Shown: positions 6,382-14,191, counted from the first letter of the stretch. The stretch is 18,344 nucleotides of DNA from JACZQZ01 sp046756945 (GCA_046756945.1 JBHHXI010000056.1:1-18344), one strand, 5' to 3'. Program-made: numbers and translations. Notes: generated by a model not told the origin, from the letters alone.

Positions 6382-7569
6382 ATGGTGAATCCCCGTCTCG
6401 ACCGGCTGCCCGGCTATCCGTTCGCCCGCCTCAGGGCGCTGCTCGACGGCGTCGATCCCCCCGCCGGCGTCGAGCCCCTGGTGTTGTCCGTCGGCGAGCC
6501 CCAGCACGGGCCGCCGCCCTTGCTCGCCGAGACCCTGGCCGCCAACGCCCATCTGTGGGGCAGGTATCCCCCGATCGGCGGCACGCCCGGGTTCCGGGAC
6601 GCGGTGGCGTCGTGGCTGGCGCGCCGCTATGGCCTGGCCGACGGCGCCATCGACCCGGCCACCCAGATCCTGCCCGTCGCCGGCACCCGCGAGGCCCTGT
6701 TCATGGCCGCCGCCCTGGCCGTGCCCGGCGGCGGCGGCGGCGGCCGGCCGGCCGTCCTCATCCCCAACCCGCACGACCATGTGTACGCGGGATCGGCGGC
6801 CATGGCGGGGGCCGAGGCGGTGTTCCTGCCGGCGACGCGGGAGACCGGCTTCCTGCCCGACCTCGCCGCCGTCGACGAGGCGATGCTGGCGCGCACCGCG
6901 CTTTTCTACCTTTGCTCGCCGGCCAACCCGCAGGGCGCGGCGGCCGGCCTGGACTACCTGAAAACGGCGGTGCGGCTGGCCCGGGACCACGATTTCGTGC
7001 TCTGCGTGGACGAATGCTACGCCGAGATCTACGGCGGCGAGCCGCCGCCCGGCGCCGTGCAGGCGTGCGCCGCCCTGGGCTTCGGCAACGTGCTGGTGTT
7101 CCATTCGCTGTCCAAGCGCTCGAGCGCGCCGGGGCTGCGGTCGGGCTTCGTCGCGGGCGACCCGGCCCTGATCGAAATGTTCAGGCGCCTGCGCGACGTC
7201 GCCGCCGCCGCCGTGCCCCTGCCGGCGATGGCCGCCTCGGAGGCGTTGTGGCGGGACGAGGCCCACGTGGAGGAAAACCGCGCCCTTTACCGGGCCAAGT
7301 TCGACGCGGCGGAAGCGCTGCTGGCGGGGCGATTCGGTTTTTACCGGCCGGACGGCGGGTTTTTCCTGTGGCTCGACGTCGGCGACGGCGAGGCGGCGAC
7401 GCGTCGGCTGTGGGCCGAGGCCGGGCTCCGGGTCCTGCCGGGGGCCTATCTGGCCCATGATGACGGGGACGGCCATAACCCGGGCGCCGCCTTTATCCGC
7501 GTCGCCCTGGTCCACGATCAGGCGACGACGACGGAGGCACTGGAGCGTCTTCTCGCGGTCCTGCGTTAA
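6382..7569 (+). CDS. dapC: Class I/II PLP aminotransferase, DapC-type (succinyldiaminopimelate transaminase)
   Basis: The 395-residue protein matches the alphaproteobacterial DapC-like aminotransferases. It has LSVGEPQHGPPPLLAETLA near the start, YPPIGGTPGFRDAV, VAGTREALF, CSPANPQGAA and VDECYAEIY. The PLP-lysine motif is HSLSKRSSAPGLRSGFVAGD (K245), and the C-terminus has GGFFLWLDVGDGEAA and NPGAAFIRVALVHD. It would convert N-succinyl-2-amino-6-ketopimelate to succinyl-diaminopimelate in lysine and peptidoglycan synthesis, with glutamate as amino donor. The start at 6382 is chosen because conserved sequence begins there, and a reading from 6277 adds low-complexity residues. HDH at 131-133 replaces the usual aromatic FYQ-like triplet, so substrate range is less certain than fold. 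Confidence 0.85.
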   Translation: MVNPRLDRLPGYPFARLRALLDGVDPPAGVEPLVLSVGEPQHGPPPLLAETLAANAHLWGRYPPIGGTPGFRDAVASWLARRYGLADGAIDPATQILPVAGTREALFMAAALAVPGGGGGGRPAVLIPNPHDHVYAGSAAMAGAEAVFLPATRETGFLPDLAAVDEAMLARTALFYLCSPANPQGAAAGLDYLKTAVRLARDHDFVLCVDECYAEIYGGEPPPGAVQACAALGFGNVLVFHSLSKRSSAPGLRSGFVAGDPALIEMFRRLRDVAAAAVPLPAMAASEALWRDEAHVEENRALYRAKFDAAEALLAGRFGFYRPDGGFFLWLDVGDGEAATRRLWAEAGLRVLPGAYLAHDDGDGHNPGAAFIRVALVHDQATTTEALERLLAVLR

Positions 7570-7603
7570 GGGATTCTAAAGCAAGGTATCGTAAAACGCC
7601 GGC

Positions 7604-9982
7604 ATGGCACGTACCGTGAGTACTGCCGGGGGCGGCGCTGTTTTGTCGAAGGGAGCGGTGGCTTTCCTTCGTCGGCGGCTGGCCGAGGGAGTTGGCTTCG
7701 GCCTTTTTGTTGGCGCGGCCGCCCTTCTGGCGGCCCTGTTCAGTTACACCCCCGGCGATTCCTCGCTCAACAACGCCGCCGATGGCGTGACGCGCAATCT
7801 GTTCGGCGGCGCCGGCGCCGTGACCGCAGACGCCCTGCTGCAGTCCCTGGGCGCCGCCGCCTTCGTGCCCGCCCTGGTGCTGGCGGCCTGGGGCTGGCGG
7901 ATGGTGCGCAAACGCGGCCTGTCCGTGCTGTGGCTGCGCCTGTCCATGCTGAGCGTCGCCATGGTGCTGCTCGCCCTGGGGCTCAGCGCCCTGCCCGTGC
8001 CCCGCACGTGGCCGTTGCTGGCGGGACCCGGCGGGGTCGTCGGGACCGTGCTTCTCGAGCGCCTCGGCGCGCTGGTGAAGGGATACGGCGACGCCGTCGG
8101 GACAGGGACCATCGCGTTCGCCGCGGTCGTCCTGGGGACGGCGGCGTTCATTTCCGCTTCGGGCCTTTCGCCGGCCGGGTGGCGCGCCCCGATATCCATG
8201 TTGGTGCGTGCCCCGGGCGCCCTGATGCGGGCGCTGATGCGCGGCCGCCGGGCGGCCGGGACCCGCATGGCATGGCGCAACCGTGCCGAGCCCACCCTCG
8301 GCCGCGAGCCTCCGATGGGCCGCGACGAGCCGGACCTGGACCGGGATCCTGCCCTGGAGCCCGGGCCCAAGCCCCCGGTCCGCACGGGCCTGGTGGCGCC
8401 CAGGCTGCCGTGGGCGAAGACCGGGCGGCGGGCCCTGGCGGCGCGCCAGGGGAGGCTGAACCTGGACCCCGGCGAATACCGGTTGCCGCCGCTCGATCTG
8501 TTGGACAAGCCGCCCCGGGCGGCGGCGGGCGGCGCCGTCAACCAGAGCGCCCTGCAACAAAACGCGCGGCTTCTGGAAACCGTGCTCGAGGATTTCGGGG
8601 TGCATGGCGAGATCATCAAGGTCCGTCCCGGGCCGGTGGTCACCCTGTACGAGCTGGAGCCGGCGCCGGGGACCAAGACCTCGCGCGTCATCGGCCTCTC
8701 CGACGACATCGCCCGCTCCATGAGCGCGGTGTCCGTGCGCGTGGCGGTGGTTCCGGGACGCAACGTGATCGGCATCGAGCTGCCCAACCTGACGCGGGAG
8801 ATGGTGCACCTGCGCGAGCTGCTGGCCACCGACGCTTTCGAGCGCAGCGGCGGGCGGCTGAGCCTGGCGCTGGGCAGGGACATCAGCGGCACGCCCGTGC
8901 TGGTGGACCTGGCGCGCATGCCCCACCTGCTGGTTGCCGGGACCACCGGGTCGGGCAAGTCGGTGGCCATGAACACGATGATCCTGTCGCTGCTCTATCA
9001 ACTTCCGCCCACCGAGTGCAAGTTCATCATGATCGATCCGAAGGTCCTGGAACTTTCGGTGTACGACGGCATTCCCCACCTGCTGACGCCGGTGGTGACC
9101 GAACCGGCGAAGGCGGTGGTGGCGCTGAAATGGGCGGTGCGCGAGATGGAGGAGCGCTACCGCGCCATGTCGCAGCTGGGCGTGCGCAGCGTCGCCGGCT
9201 ACAACGCCCGCCTCCGCGACGCGCGCAGGAAGGGCGAAACCCTGACCCGCCGGGTGCAGACCGGATTCGACACCGACGGCCAGCCGGTTTTCGAGGATCA
9301 GCCGCTGAGCATGGACGCGCTGCCGTTCATCATCATCGTCGTCGACGAGATGGCGGACCTCATGCTGGTCGCCGGCAAGGATATCGAGGCGGCGGTGCAA
9401 AGGCTGGCGCAGATGGCGCGGGCCGCCGGCATCCACCTGATCATGGCCACCCAACGCCCGTCCGTGGACGTGATCACGGGCACGATCAAGGCCAATTTTC
9501 CGACCCGTGTCAGCTTTCAGGTCACCTCCAAGATCGACAGCCGCACCATCCTCGGCGAGCAGGGAGCGGAACAGCTTCTCGGCCAGGGCGACATGCTGTA
9601 TATGGCGGGCGGTGGACGCACGACGCGCGTGCATGGTCCTTTCGTATCCGACGAGGAGGTGGAGACCGTGGTCACCTTCCTGAAGTCCCAGGGCGAGCCC
9701 ACCTACGACACGACAGTCACCGAGGACGACGACGGCGGCGCGGCCACCCTTGACGGCGGCTCCGGTGCGCCGTCGGGCGATGTGCTGTATGACGAGGCGT
9801 TGGCCCTCGTCGCCCGCGAGGGCAAGGCCTCCACCAGCTTCATCCAGAGGCACCTGCAGATCGGCTATAACCGGGCGGCGCGCATCATCGAGCGCATGGA
9901 GGCGAACGGCATTGTCAGCAAGGCCAACCGGGTCGGCCGCCGCGAGGTTCTTGTCGGCGGCGACGGCGGATATGCCGCCTGA
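7604..9982 (+). CDS. ftsK: DNA translocase FtsK
   Basis: The 792-residue protein has hydrophobic membrane segments in the first ~190 residues and a short linker rich in charged and proline residues. The motor follows: the alpha domain near residues 310-400, Walker A GTTGSGKS (446-453), and Walker B FIIIVVDEMADLM with D581-E582. MATQRPSVDVITGTIKANFP and the arginine-containing FQVTSKIDSRTIL segment come next. The C-terminal winged-helix gamma domain (about 725-790) reads KOPS sites. It pumps chromosome ends through the septum and activates dif recombination. The length is typical of alphaproteobacterial FtsK, shorter than in E. coli because the linker is short. It starts 34 nt after dapC. Downstream the expected neighbour lolA is separated by a repeat element. 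Confidence 0.96.
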   Translation: MARTVSTAGGGAVLSKGAVAFLRRRLAEGVGFGLFVGAAALLAALFSYTPGDSSLNNAADGVTRNLFGGAGAVTADALLQSLGAAAFVPALVLAAWGWRMVRKRGLSVLWLRLSMLSVAMVLLALGLSALPVPRTWPLLAGPGGVVGTVLLERLGALVKGYGDAVGTGTIAFAAVVLGTAAFISASGLSPAGWRAPISMLVRAPGALMRALMRGRRAAGTRMAWRNRAEPTLGREPPMGRDEPDLDRDPALEPGPKPPVRTGLVAPRLPWAKTGRRALAARQGRLNLDPGEYRLPPLDLLDKPPRAAAGGAVNQSALQQNARLLETVLEDFGVHGEIIKVRPGPVVTLYELEPAPGTKTSRVIGLSDDIARSMSAVSVRVAVVPGRNVIGIELPNLTREMVHLRELLATDAFERSGGRLSLALGRDISGTPVLVDLARMPHLLVAGTTGSGKSVAMNTMILSLLYQLPPTECKFIMIDPKVLELSVYDGIPHLLTPVVTEPAKAVVALKWAVREMEERYRAMSQLGVRSVAGYNARLRDARRKGETLTRRVQTGFDTDGQPVFEDQPLSMDALPFIIIVVDEMADLMLVAGKDIEAAVQRLAQMARAAGIHLIMATQRPSVDVITGTIKANFPTRVSFQVTSKIDSRTILGEQGAEQLLGQGDMLYMAGGGRTTRVHGPFVSDEEVETVVTFLKSQGEPTYDTTVTEDDDGGAATLDGGSGAPSGDVLYDEALALVAREGKASTSFIQRHLQIGYNRAARIIERMEANGIVSKANRVGRREVLVGGDGGYAA

Positions 9983-10005
9983 CCCGTTCGCGGGGGCCCT
10001 TCGAC

Positions 10006-10419
10006 CCAGTACTCACTTGCACAATTTCGCGCACCATACGACGGTCTTGCGAGGTTTCCGGCTAGGAGCGCGGCGCGCCTGCCTGCGCGAAGCCGGAGCT
10101 TCGCTTCGGCGAAGGCAGGCCGTGATGCTGGAGCATCACAAGCGGCGCGCGACGACGCCGGGGGCCGCGGGGGCGTCCCCCGCATACCGTAGCCGGGGGG
10201 ACACCCCCCTTGTCCCCCCCGGGGGCCTCGCAAGACCGCCCTTCGGGTCGCGTTTCCCGCTCCCTCGGGGCGTCGGGAACGCTTGCCGACCCGTCCTCCG
10301 CAGCAGCGGCGCTGCCGCTGCGGAGGGTGGATGGGTCCCCATCGCCGGCGCGTCCCCTCCTGCCGAGGAAACGGGAAACGCGATCGTATGATACGCGAAA
10401 TCGTGCAAGGGAGTACTGG
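10006..10419. repeat. ~414-bp element with 36-bp terminal inverted repeats and two nested inverted repeats (MITE-like)
   Basis: Left end 10006-10041 and right end 10384-10419 are inverted repeats matching at 32 of 36 positions; the outer bases are CCAGTACTC / GAGTACTGG. Inside, CGGTCTTGCGAGG (10042-10054) is perfectly complementary to 10226-10238. Segment 10249-10268 pairs with 10363-10382 at 18 of 20 positions. The three stems abut, so a single strand would fold as a three-way junction with two long arms. Smaller perfect hairpins occur within the left arm, for example GTGATGCT/AGCATCAC near 10130 and GCGGGGG/CCCCCGC near 10172. No transposase and no convincing ORF lie inside. No clear target-site duplication is seen. 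It fills the ftsK-lolA gap (9983-10387) and extends into lolA. Confidence 0.8.
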
Positions 10420-11101
10420 TCACCGGCAGGCAGCACCCCTGAGAGGGCGGGCGGGCACCCGTCCGCGCCGGCTGGCGGCGATCCTGATCGTGGCGCTGGC
10501 GTGGGCGGCGGCGGTCCCGGCGGCGGCCGCACCGCCCCGGGCGGCGACGCTGAGCGCCGCCGAGCTGGCCGACGTCGGCCGCATCGAGGCCTACCTCAAC
10601 CGCATCCGCACCCTGAAAGCCCGCTTCCTCCAGGTCTCGTCCACCGGCGACCTTTCGGAGGGTACCCTGTTTATCTCGCGTCCGGGCAGGTTGCGCATCG
10701 AATACGACCCTCCCGTGCCCATCCTGATCGTCGCCGCCCGCGGGGTGTTGACGTATTTCGACAAGGAACTGGAGCAGGTGAGCGAGATCGACCTCGCGTC
10801 GACGCCGGCGGGCATCCTGGTACAGGAGACCATCTCCTTTTTTTCCGGCGATTTCATGCTCACCAGGTTCGAGCGCCAGGCCGATGCCGCCCGCCTCACC
10901 CTGGTGCGCACGGAGGACCCGCTGGAGGGAAGCCTGACCCTCGTATTCAGCGACCGTCCGCTGACTCTCAGGAAGTGGGTCGTCACCGACGCCCAGGGCG
11001 AGGCAACCACCGTGTCCCTGCTGAAAACCCGTTTCGGCCTGCCCTTGAACCCCGAGTTGTTCACCTTCGAGGCGCCCGAACCTCCCGAGGGCGGCGACTA
11101 A
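10388..11101 (+). CDS. lolA: Outer-membrane lipoprotein carrier LolA
   Basis: The 237-residue preprotein has a signal peptide with an arginine-rich stretch (RPRRLA), a hydrophobic core LAAILIVALAWAAAVPA and an AAA-P cleavage region near residue 48. The LolA fold follows: IEAYLNRIRTLKARFLQVS, GTLFISRPGRLRIEYDPP, TYFDKELEQVSEIDL and FTFEAPEP at the end. It ferries lipoproteins across the periplasm from LolCDE to the outer membrane. The N-terminal region before the hydrophobic core is unusually long (about 30 residues). The ATG at 10388, and the only early alternative GTG at 10403, both lie inside the right terminal repeat, so codons 1-10 are repeat-derived. No strong ribosome-binding site is visible. 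The gene converges with the response-regulator gene, 24 bp from stop to stop. Confidence 0.9.
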   Translation: MIREIVQGSTGHRQAAPLRGRAGTRPRRLAAILIVALAWAAAVPAAAAPPRAATLSAAELADVGRIEAYLNRIRTLKARFLQVSSTGDLSEGTLFISRPGRLRIEYDPPVPILIVAARGVLTYFDKELEQVSEIDLASTPAGILVQETISFFSGDFMLTRFERQADAARLTLVRTEDPLEGSLTLVFSDRPLTLRKWVVTDAQGEATTVSLLKTRFGLPLNPELFTFEAPEPPEGGD

Positions 11102-11125
11102 CACCAATATCGCCGAACTTTGGTA

Positions 11126-11815
11126 TCAGATGGCGAGACGGTATCCGCCCGGCTCGGTGACCAGCATCTCGGCGTTGGATGGATCGCGCTCGATCTTCTG
11201 GCGCAGGCGGTAGACGTGGGTTTCCAGGGTGTGGGTGGTGACGCCGGCGTTGTAGCCCCAGACCTCGTCCAAAAGCACTTCGCGCCCGACCACCCTGTCG
11301 CCGGCGCGATACAGGTATTTCAGGATCGCCGCCTCCTTGTCGGTGAGGCGGATCTTGCGCTTGTCGGTATTGTCGACGAGAAGCTTGGCGCTGGGCTGAA
11401 AGGTGTAGGGGCCGATGGTGAAGACCGCGTCGTCGCTGCGCTCGTGCTGGCGTATGTGGGCGCGCAGGCGGGCCAGCAGGACGCCGAGGCGGAAGGGCTT
11501 GGTGACGTAGTCGTTGGCGCCCGAGTCGAGGCCCAGGATGGTGTCGGAATCGGTGCCGGCGCCGGTCAGCATGATGATCGGCGAGGTGACGCCGTTGCGG
11601 CGCATCAGGCGGCAGACTTCGCGGCCGTCCATGTCGGGCAGGCCGACGTCCAGGATGATCACGTCGAAGTGGTCGGCCCGCGCCAGCTCCAGGGCCTCGG
11701 CCCCGGTCTTCGTCCCGATCGTCGTGAACTCTTCGTGCAGTTGCAGTTGTTCTCCGAGCATCTGCAGCAGGGTCGCATCGTCGTCGACGAGCAGAACGCG
11801 CTTGCCTGTGGTCAT
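11126..11815 (-). CDS. OmpR/PhoB-family DNA-binding response regulator
   Basis: The 229-residue protein has a receiver domain (about 5-118). It carries the acidic pair DDD at 11-13, phospho-acceptor D56 in VIILDVGLPDMDG, the conserved MLTGAG threonine region, and the lysine in YVTKPF. A C-terminal winged-helix (about 130-229) has the ending HTLETHVYRLRQKIERDPSNAEMLVTEPGGYRLAI split over its recognition helix and wing. No partner histidine kinase is encoded nearby, so it is an orphan in this window and its signal is unknown. The ATG at 11815 is preferred because the receiver begins five residues later. An upstream reading to 12010 adds unrelated sequence. The 295-bp divergent gap to ribA (11816-12110) shows no clear promoter, operator or RNA gene. 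Confidence 0.9.
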   Translation of the reverse strand: MTTGKRVLLVDDDATLLQMLGEQLQLHEEFTTIGTKTGAEALELARADHFDVIILDVGLPDMDGREVCRLMRRNGVTSPIIMLTGAGTDSDTILGLDSGANDYVTKPFRLGVLLARLRAHIRQHERSDDAVFTIGPYTFQPSAKLLVDNTDKRKIRLTDKEAAILKYLYRAGDRVVGREVLLDEVWGYNAGVTTHTLETHVYRLRQKIERDPSNAEMLVTEPGGYRLAI

Positions 11816-12110
11816 GGGTTTCCCCGGCCCAAAATCTTCCCGGGACGCTACACCAATCGGCGCGTTGCTACCAGTTACAATGCCATAGGCGGAGTACCGG
11901 CGTCGGAACGCCTCGCCGCCCTGCTGCCCCGGGTTTAGGCGCTTCCACGGGCCGGTCATTGCGCGTATTGTCCGGGGTCCCCGGGACGGGCCCGCCGGGC
12001 GGCGTCTCAAGGGGTCGACACCTGTTGGACGAGATCACGGAGGGGTGGGATCCAGCCGCCGGTCGCCGGGTTCGGCGGCACGGCTGTTCCGGTTCCATCG
12101 GCCGCCCATC

Positions 12111-13256
12111 ATGGCGCACCGTTTCGAACTGATTTCCATGCCCGCCTCGCGCGAGCCCGTCTCCCTGCTGGCGGTGGATCGCGCCGTCTCCGAGCTTCGG
12201 CGCGGCCGCATCGTCGCCGTGCGCGGCAGCGGCGGCACCGCGGCCCTGGTTCAGGCCGCCGAAGCGGCGACGCCCGAGGGATTGCGGGAGCTGGCGTCGA
12301 TGAGCCAGGCCGATCCCGTTCTCGTCGTCACGGCGCGGCGCGCCGCCGTTCTCAGCCTCGGCCACAGCCGGGCGAAGGTGGTCAGCGTCGTCGCCGATGG
12401 CGGCCTGACGGCGGAGGTGATCCGCGATCTCGCCGATCCCCTTTCCGATCCCCCGGCGGTGACGCCCGACCTGTCGATCGCCGAAGCCGCCGCCTACGAC
12501 TGCGACAGCGCCGCGGTGAGCCTGGCGAAACGGGCCCGGCTGTTGCCGGCGGCGGTGACGGCGAACCTGGTCAACCCGGAGGCCGACGACCTTGGCGCGT
12601 GGACGACGCGGCACGACCTGCTTCTGGTCGACGCCGGCGACATCTTCCAGTACGAGAAGACGGCGGCCCGGACCCTGCGCAAGGTCAGCGAGGCGCGGGT
12701 GCCGCTGCCCGACGCGCCGGAAACGCGGATCATGGCCTTTCGCCCGGTCGACGGCGGACTGGAACATCTGGCCATCCTCATCGGCGACCCCAGGCCCGGC
12801 GAGCCGGTGCTCGCCCGCCTGCACTCGGAATGTTTCACCGGCGACCTGCTGGGCAGCCTGCGGTGCGACTGCGGCGACCAACTGCAGGGCGCGATCCGGG
12901 AGATCGCCGCCGCCGGCAGCGGCATCCTGCTCTACCTGGCCCAGGAGGGCCGCGGCATCGGCCTGGTCAACAAGCTCCGGGCCTATGAATTGCAGGATCG
13001 CGGGTTCGACACCATGGACGCCAACGAACAACTGGGTTTCGATGCCGACGAACGGGTTTACCTGCCGGCCGCCCAGATGCTGCGCCAGCTTGGATTCGAC
13101 CGGGTCCGCCTGATGACCAACAACCCCGGCAAGGTTTCGGGGCTGTCACGCTGCGGCGTCGGCGTCGTCGCCCGGGTGCCCCACGCCTTTCCCTCCAACA
13201 AGCACAACGAGGGTTACCTGCGCACCAAGGCGGCGCGGGGCGGACACCTTTTCTAG
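12111..13256 (+). CDS. ribA: GTP cyclohydrolase II with degenerate N-terminal DHBP-synthase-like domain
   Basis: Of 381 residues, the C-terminal part (about 205-381) is a complete GTP cyclohydrolase II. The zinc ligands are C241, C252 and C254 in SECFTGDLLGSLRCDCGDQL, the catalytic loop is QEGRGIGLVNKLRAYELQD, and TNNPGKV and NKHNEGYL bind substrate. It opens GTP to start riboflavin synthesis. Residues 18-195 resemble the RibB (3,4-dihydroxy-2-butanone-4-phosphate synthase) layout. The acidic active-site loop normally rich in Asp/Glu/Arg reads VRGSGGTAAL, so this half is probably inactive and another RibB must exist. The start at 12111 has no clear ribosome-binding site. GTG at 12045 is in frame but lies directly on a GGAGGGG run and adds non-conserved residues. 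Confidence 0.88.
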   Translation: MAHRFELISMPASREPVSLLAVDRAVSELRRGRIVAVRGSGGTAALVQAAEAATPEGLRELASMSQADPVLVVTARRAAVLSLGHSRAKVVSVVADGGLTAEVIRDLADPLSDPPAVTPDLSIAEAAAYDCDSAAVSLAKRARLLPAAVTANLVNPEADDLGAWTTRHDLLLVDAGDIFQYEKTAARTLRKVSEARVPLPDAPETRIMAFRPVDGGLEHLAILIGDPRPGEPVLARLHSECFTGDLLGSLRCDCGDQLQGAIREIAAAGSGILLYLAQEGRGIGLVNKLRAYELQDRGFDTMDANEQLGFDADERVYLPAAQMLRQLGFDRVRLMTNNPGKVSGLSRCGVGVVARVPHAFPSNKHNEGYLRTKAARGGHLF

Positions 13257-13410
13257 CAGCTTCCAGCGGCCTGCCAACGCCCGGGATTTCACCGTTTCCC
13301 GCCGCCGGGCGGGCGGCATCCGCTGCCGCGGACGGGTAAATATTGCCGGCCTGCTCTCCCCGTGCACCGGACGCTTTCACACAACATTCTGATTTTCATG
13401 GATTTTTCCG

Positions 13411-13426
13411 TGGCACCCGGCTTGCA
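13411..13426 (+). promoter_or_regulatory. Sigma-54 promoter (consensus -24/-12)
   Basis: TGGCAC-N5-TTGCA is an exact consensus core, with GG at 13412-13413 and GC at 13424-13425, 10 bp apart. The predicted start point near 13437 gives a 26-nt leader before the GTG at 13463. An A/T-rich stretch lies just upstream (13381-13409), as is common where IHF or an activator loops DNA. No clear enhancer palindrome could be assigned in 13257-13400. Confidence 0.75.
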
Positions 13427-13462
13427 GGGAGACGGGCGACCCAGGAAAGCACAGGATCCGTC

Positions 13463-14152
13463 GTGAGCGCCCCGCCACACCCCGTAGGCACCCAACTGGC
13501 ATTCTTCGCCCCGGCCGTCCCGCCCGCGCCGGCGGCGGCGCCGGCGCCGCCCGGGAGCGCGGAAACGAAGGCCGAGGCCCCGGCCGACGGTATCGGAAGC
13601 CGGCTGTTCGGCGCCGACGGGTTCAATTTTCTCGACCTCCTCGACGTCATCAATCCCCTTCAGCACATCCCCTTCGTCTCCACCCTGTACCGGGCACTGA
13701 CCGGCGACACCATCGCCCCGGCGTCCCGCGTTGCCGGCGGCGCCCTGTTCGGCGGCCCCATCGGCGCCGCCGTCTCGTTCGTCAACTCGCTCGTCGCGGA
13801 ATGGAGCGGCAAGGACATCAGCGACCATGTGGTCGCCTTTTTCACCGATGACGAATCCGACGACGGCACAACCCAGATCGCCGGCGATCTCCCCGAAACG
13901 GAGGCCGCCGGCGGCGCGCCGAACCAGACGCCCGCACCGCCGGCCGGGCTGGCGGCCGCGGGGCACCTGGCCGCACCCGCGCCATCGGCGGCACCGCTTC
14001 GGGTGGCTCCCGCGGGCGCCGGGACAGGCGGCGATTTGGCGGGGCCTGGGGCTTGGCATTCCGATGTCATGCTGGCCGCCCTGGTCAAGTACGAGCAAAG
14101 CGCCCAACTCGCCCGCGCGGCGCCGCGGTTCACCATAGACGTGGCATACTGA
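13463..14152 (+). CDS. Conserved-looking protein of unknown function under a sigma-54 promoter
   Basis: I do not recognise a named domain. The 229-residue product has an Ala/Pro-rich N-terminus (1-50) and a well-ordered core at about 53-125, with GFNFLDLLDVINPLQHIPFVS, LYRALTGDTIAPASR, AGGALFGGPIGAAVSFVN and WSGKDISDHV. A disordered acidic then Pro/Ala-rich region (128-195) and a short C-terminal helix ALVKYEQSAQLARA before the end complete it. The glycine-rich core helix could insert into or lie on a membrane, but no signal peptide is evident. The core looks like conserved hypothetical proteins of Rhodospirillales (recollection, not searched). The GTG start has a weak AGGA 6 nt before it and is the first in-frame start after the predicted transcript start. 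Sigma-54 control suggests a flagellar, nitrogen or envelope-related role, which is inference. Confidence 0.7.
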   Translation: MSAPPHPVGTQLAFFAPAVPPAPAAAPAPPGSAETKAEAPADGIGSRLFGADGFNFLDLLDVINPLQHIPFVSTLYRALTGDTIAPASRVAGGALFGGPIGAAVSFVNSLVAEWSGKDISDHVVAFFTDDESDDGTTQIAGDLPETEAAGGAPNQTPAPPAGLAAAGHLAAPAPSAAPLRVAPAGAGTGGDLAGPGAWHSDVMLAALVKYEQSAQLARAAPRFTIDVAY

Positions 14153-14156
14153 CCGG

Positions 14157-14185
14157 TTCGGCGGCGGGCCGAATTGCGCTATAAC
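14157..14185 (+). promoter_or_regulatory. Candidate promoter giving a leaderless L,D-transpeptidase mRNA
   Basis: TTCGGC (14157-14162) and TATAAC (14180-14185) are separated by 17 bp. The expected start point coincides with the A of the ATG at 14192, and no Shine-Dalgarno sequence is present. The -35 match is moderate and the -10 match good. Confidence 0.4.
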
Positions 14186-14191
14186 CGGACC

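Noticed and set aside
6384..6400. Pseudogene or frameshift in dapC because of the long upstream frame
   Set aside because: The reading frame is continuous and all motifs are in one frame. The upstream extension to 6277 is non-conserved and includes the promoter.
7493..9853. 786-codon open frame on the minus strand across ftsK
   Set aside because: FtsK on the other strand is unmistakable, and the antisense translation is compositionally biased with no motif.
9865..10233. 122-codon minus-strand open frame in the repeat element
   Set aside because: It overlaps the ftsK gamma-domain coding region and the hairpins. The repeat's structure explains the sequence better than a protein does.
9750..10391. 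213-codon plus-strand open frame running from the end of ftsK through the repeat element
   Set aside because: It starts inside ftsK in another frame, has no ribosome-binding site, and the part in the element is proline/arginine/alanine-rich with no family resemblance. It is read as accidental coding capacity of the repeat.
11102..11128. ACCAA..TTGGT inverted repeat between lolA and the response-regulator gene as a terminator
   Set aside because: Only five pairs with a 12-nt loop and no U-tract; too weak to call.
13343..13462. N-terminal extension of the unknown sigma-54 gene from 13343
   Set aside because: The predicted transcript starts near 13437, after this stretch, so these codons would not be in the mRNA.
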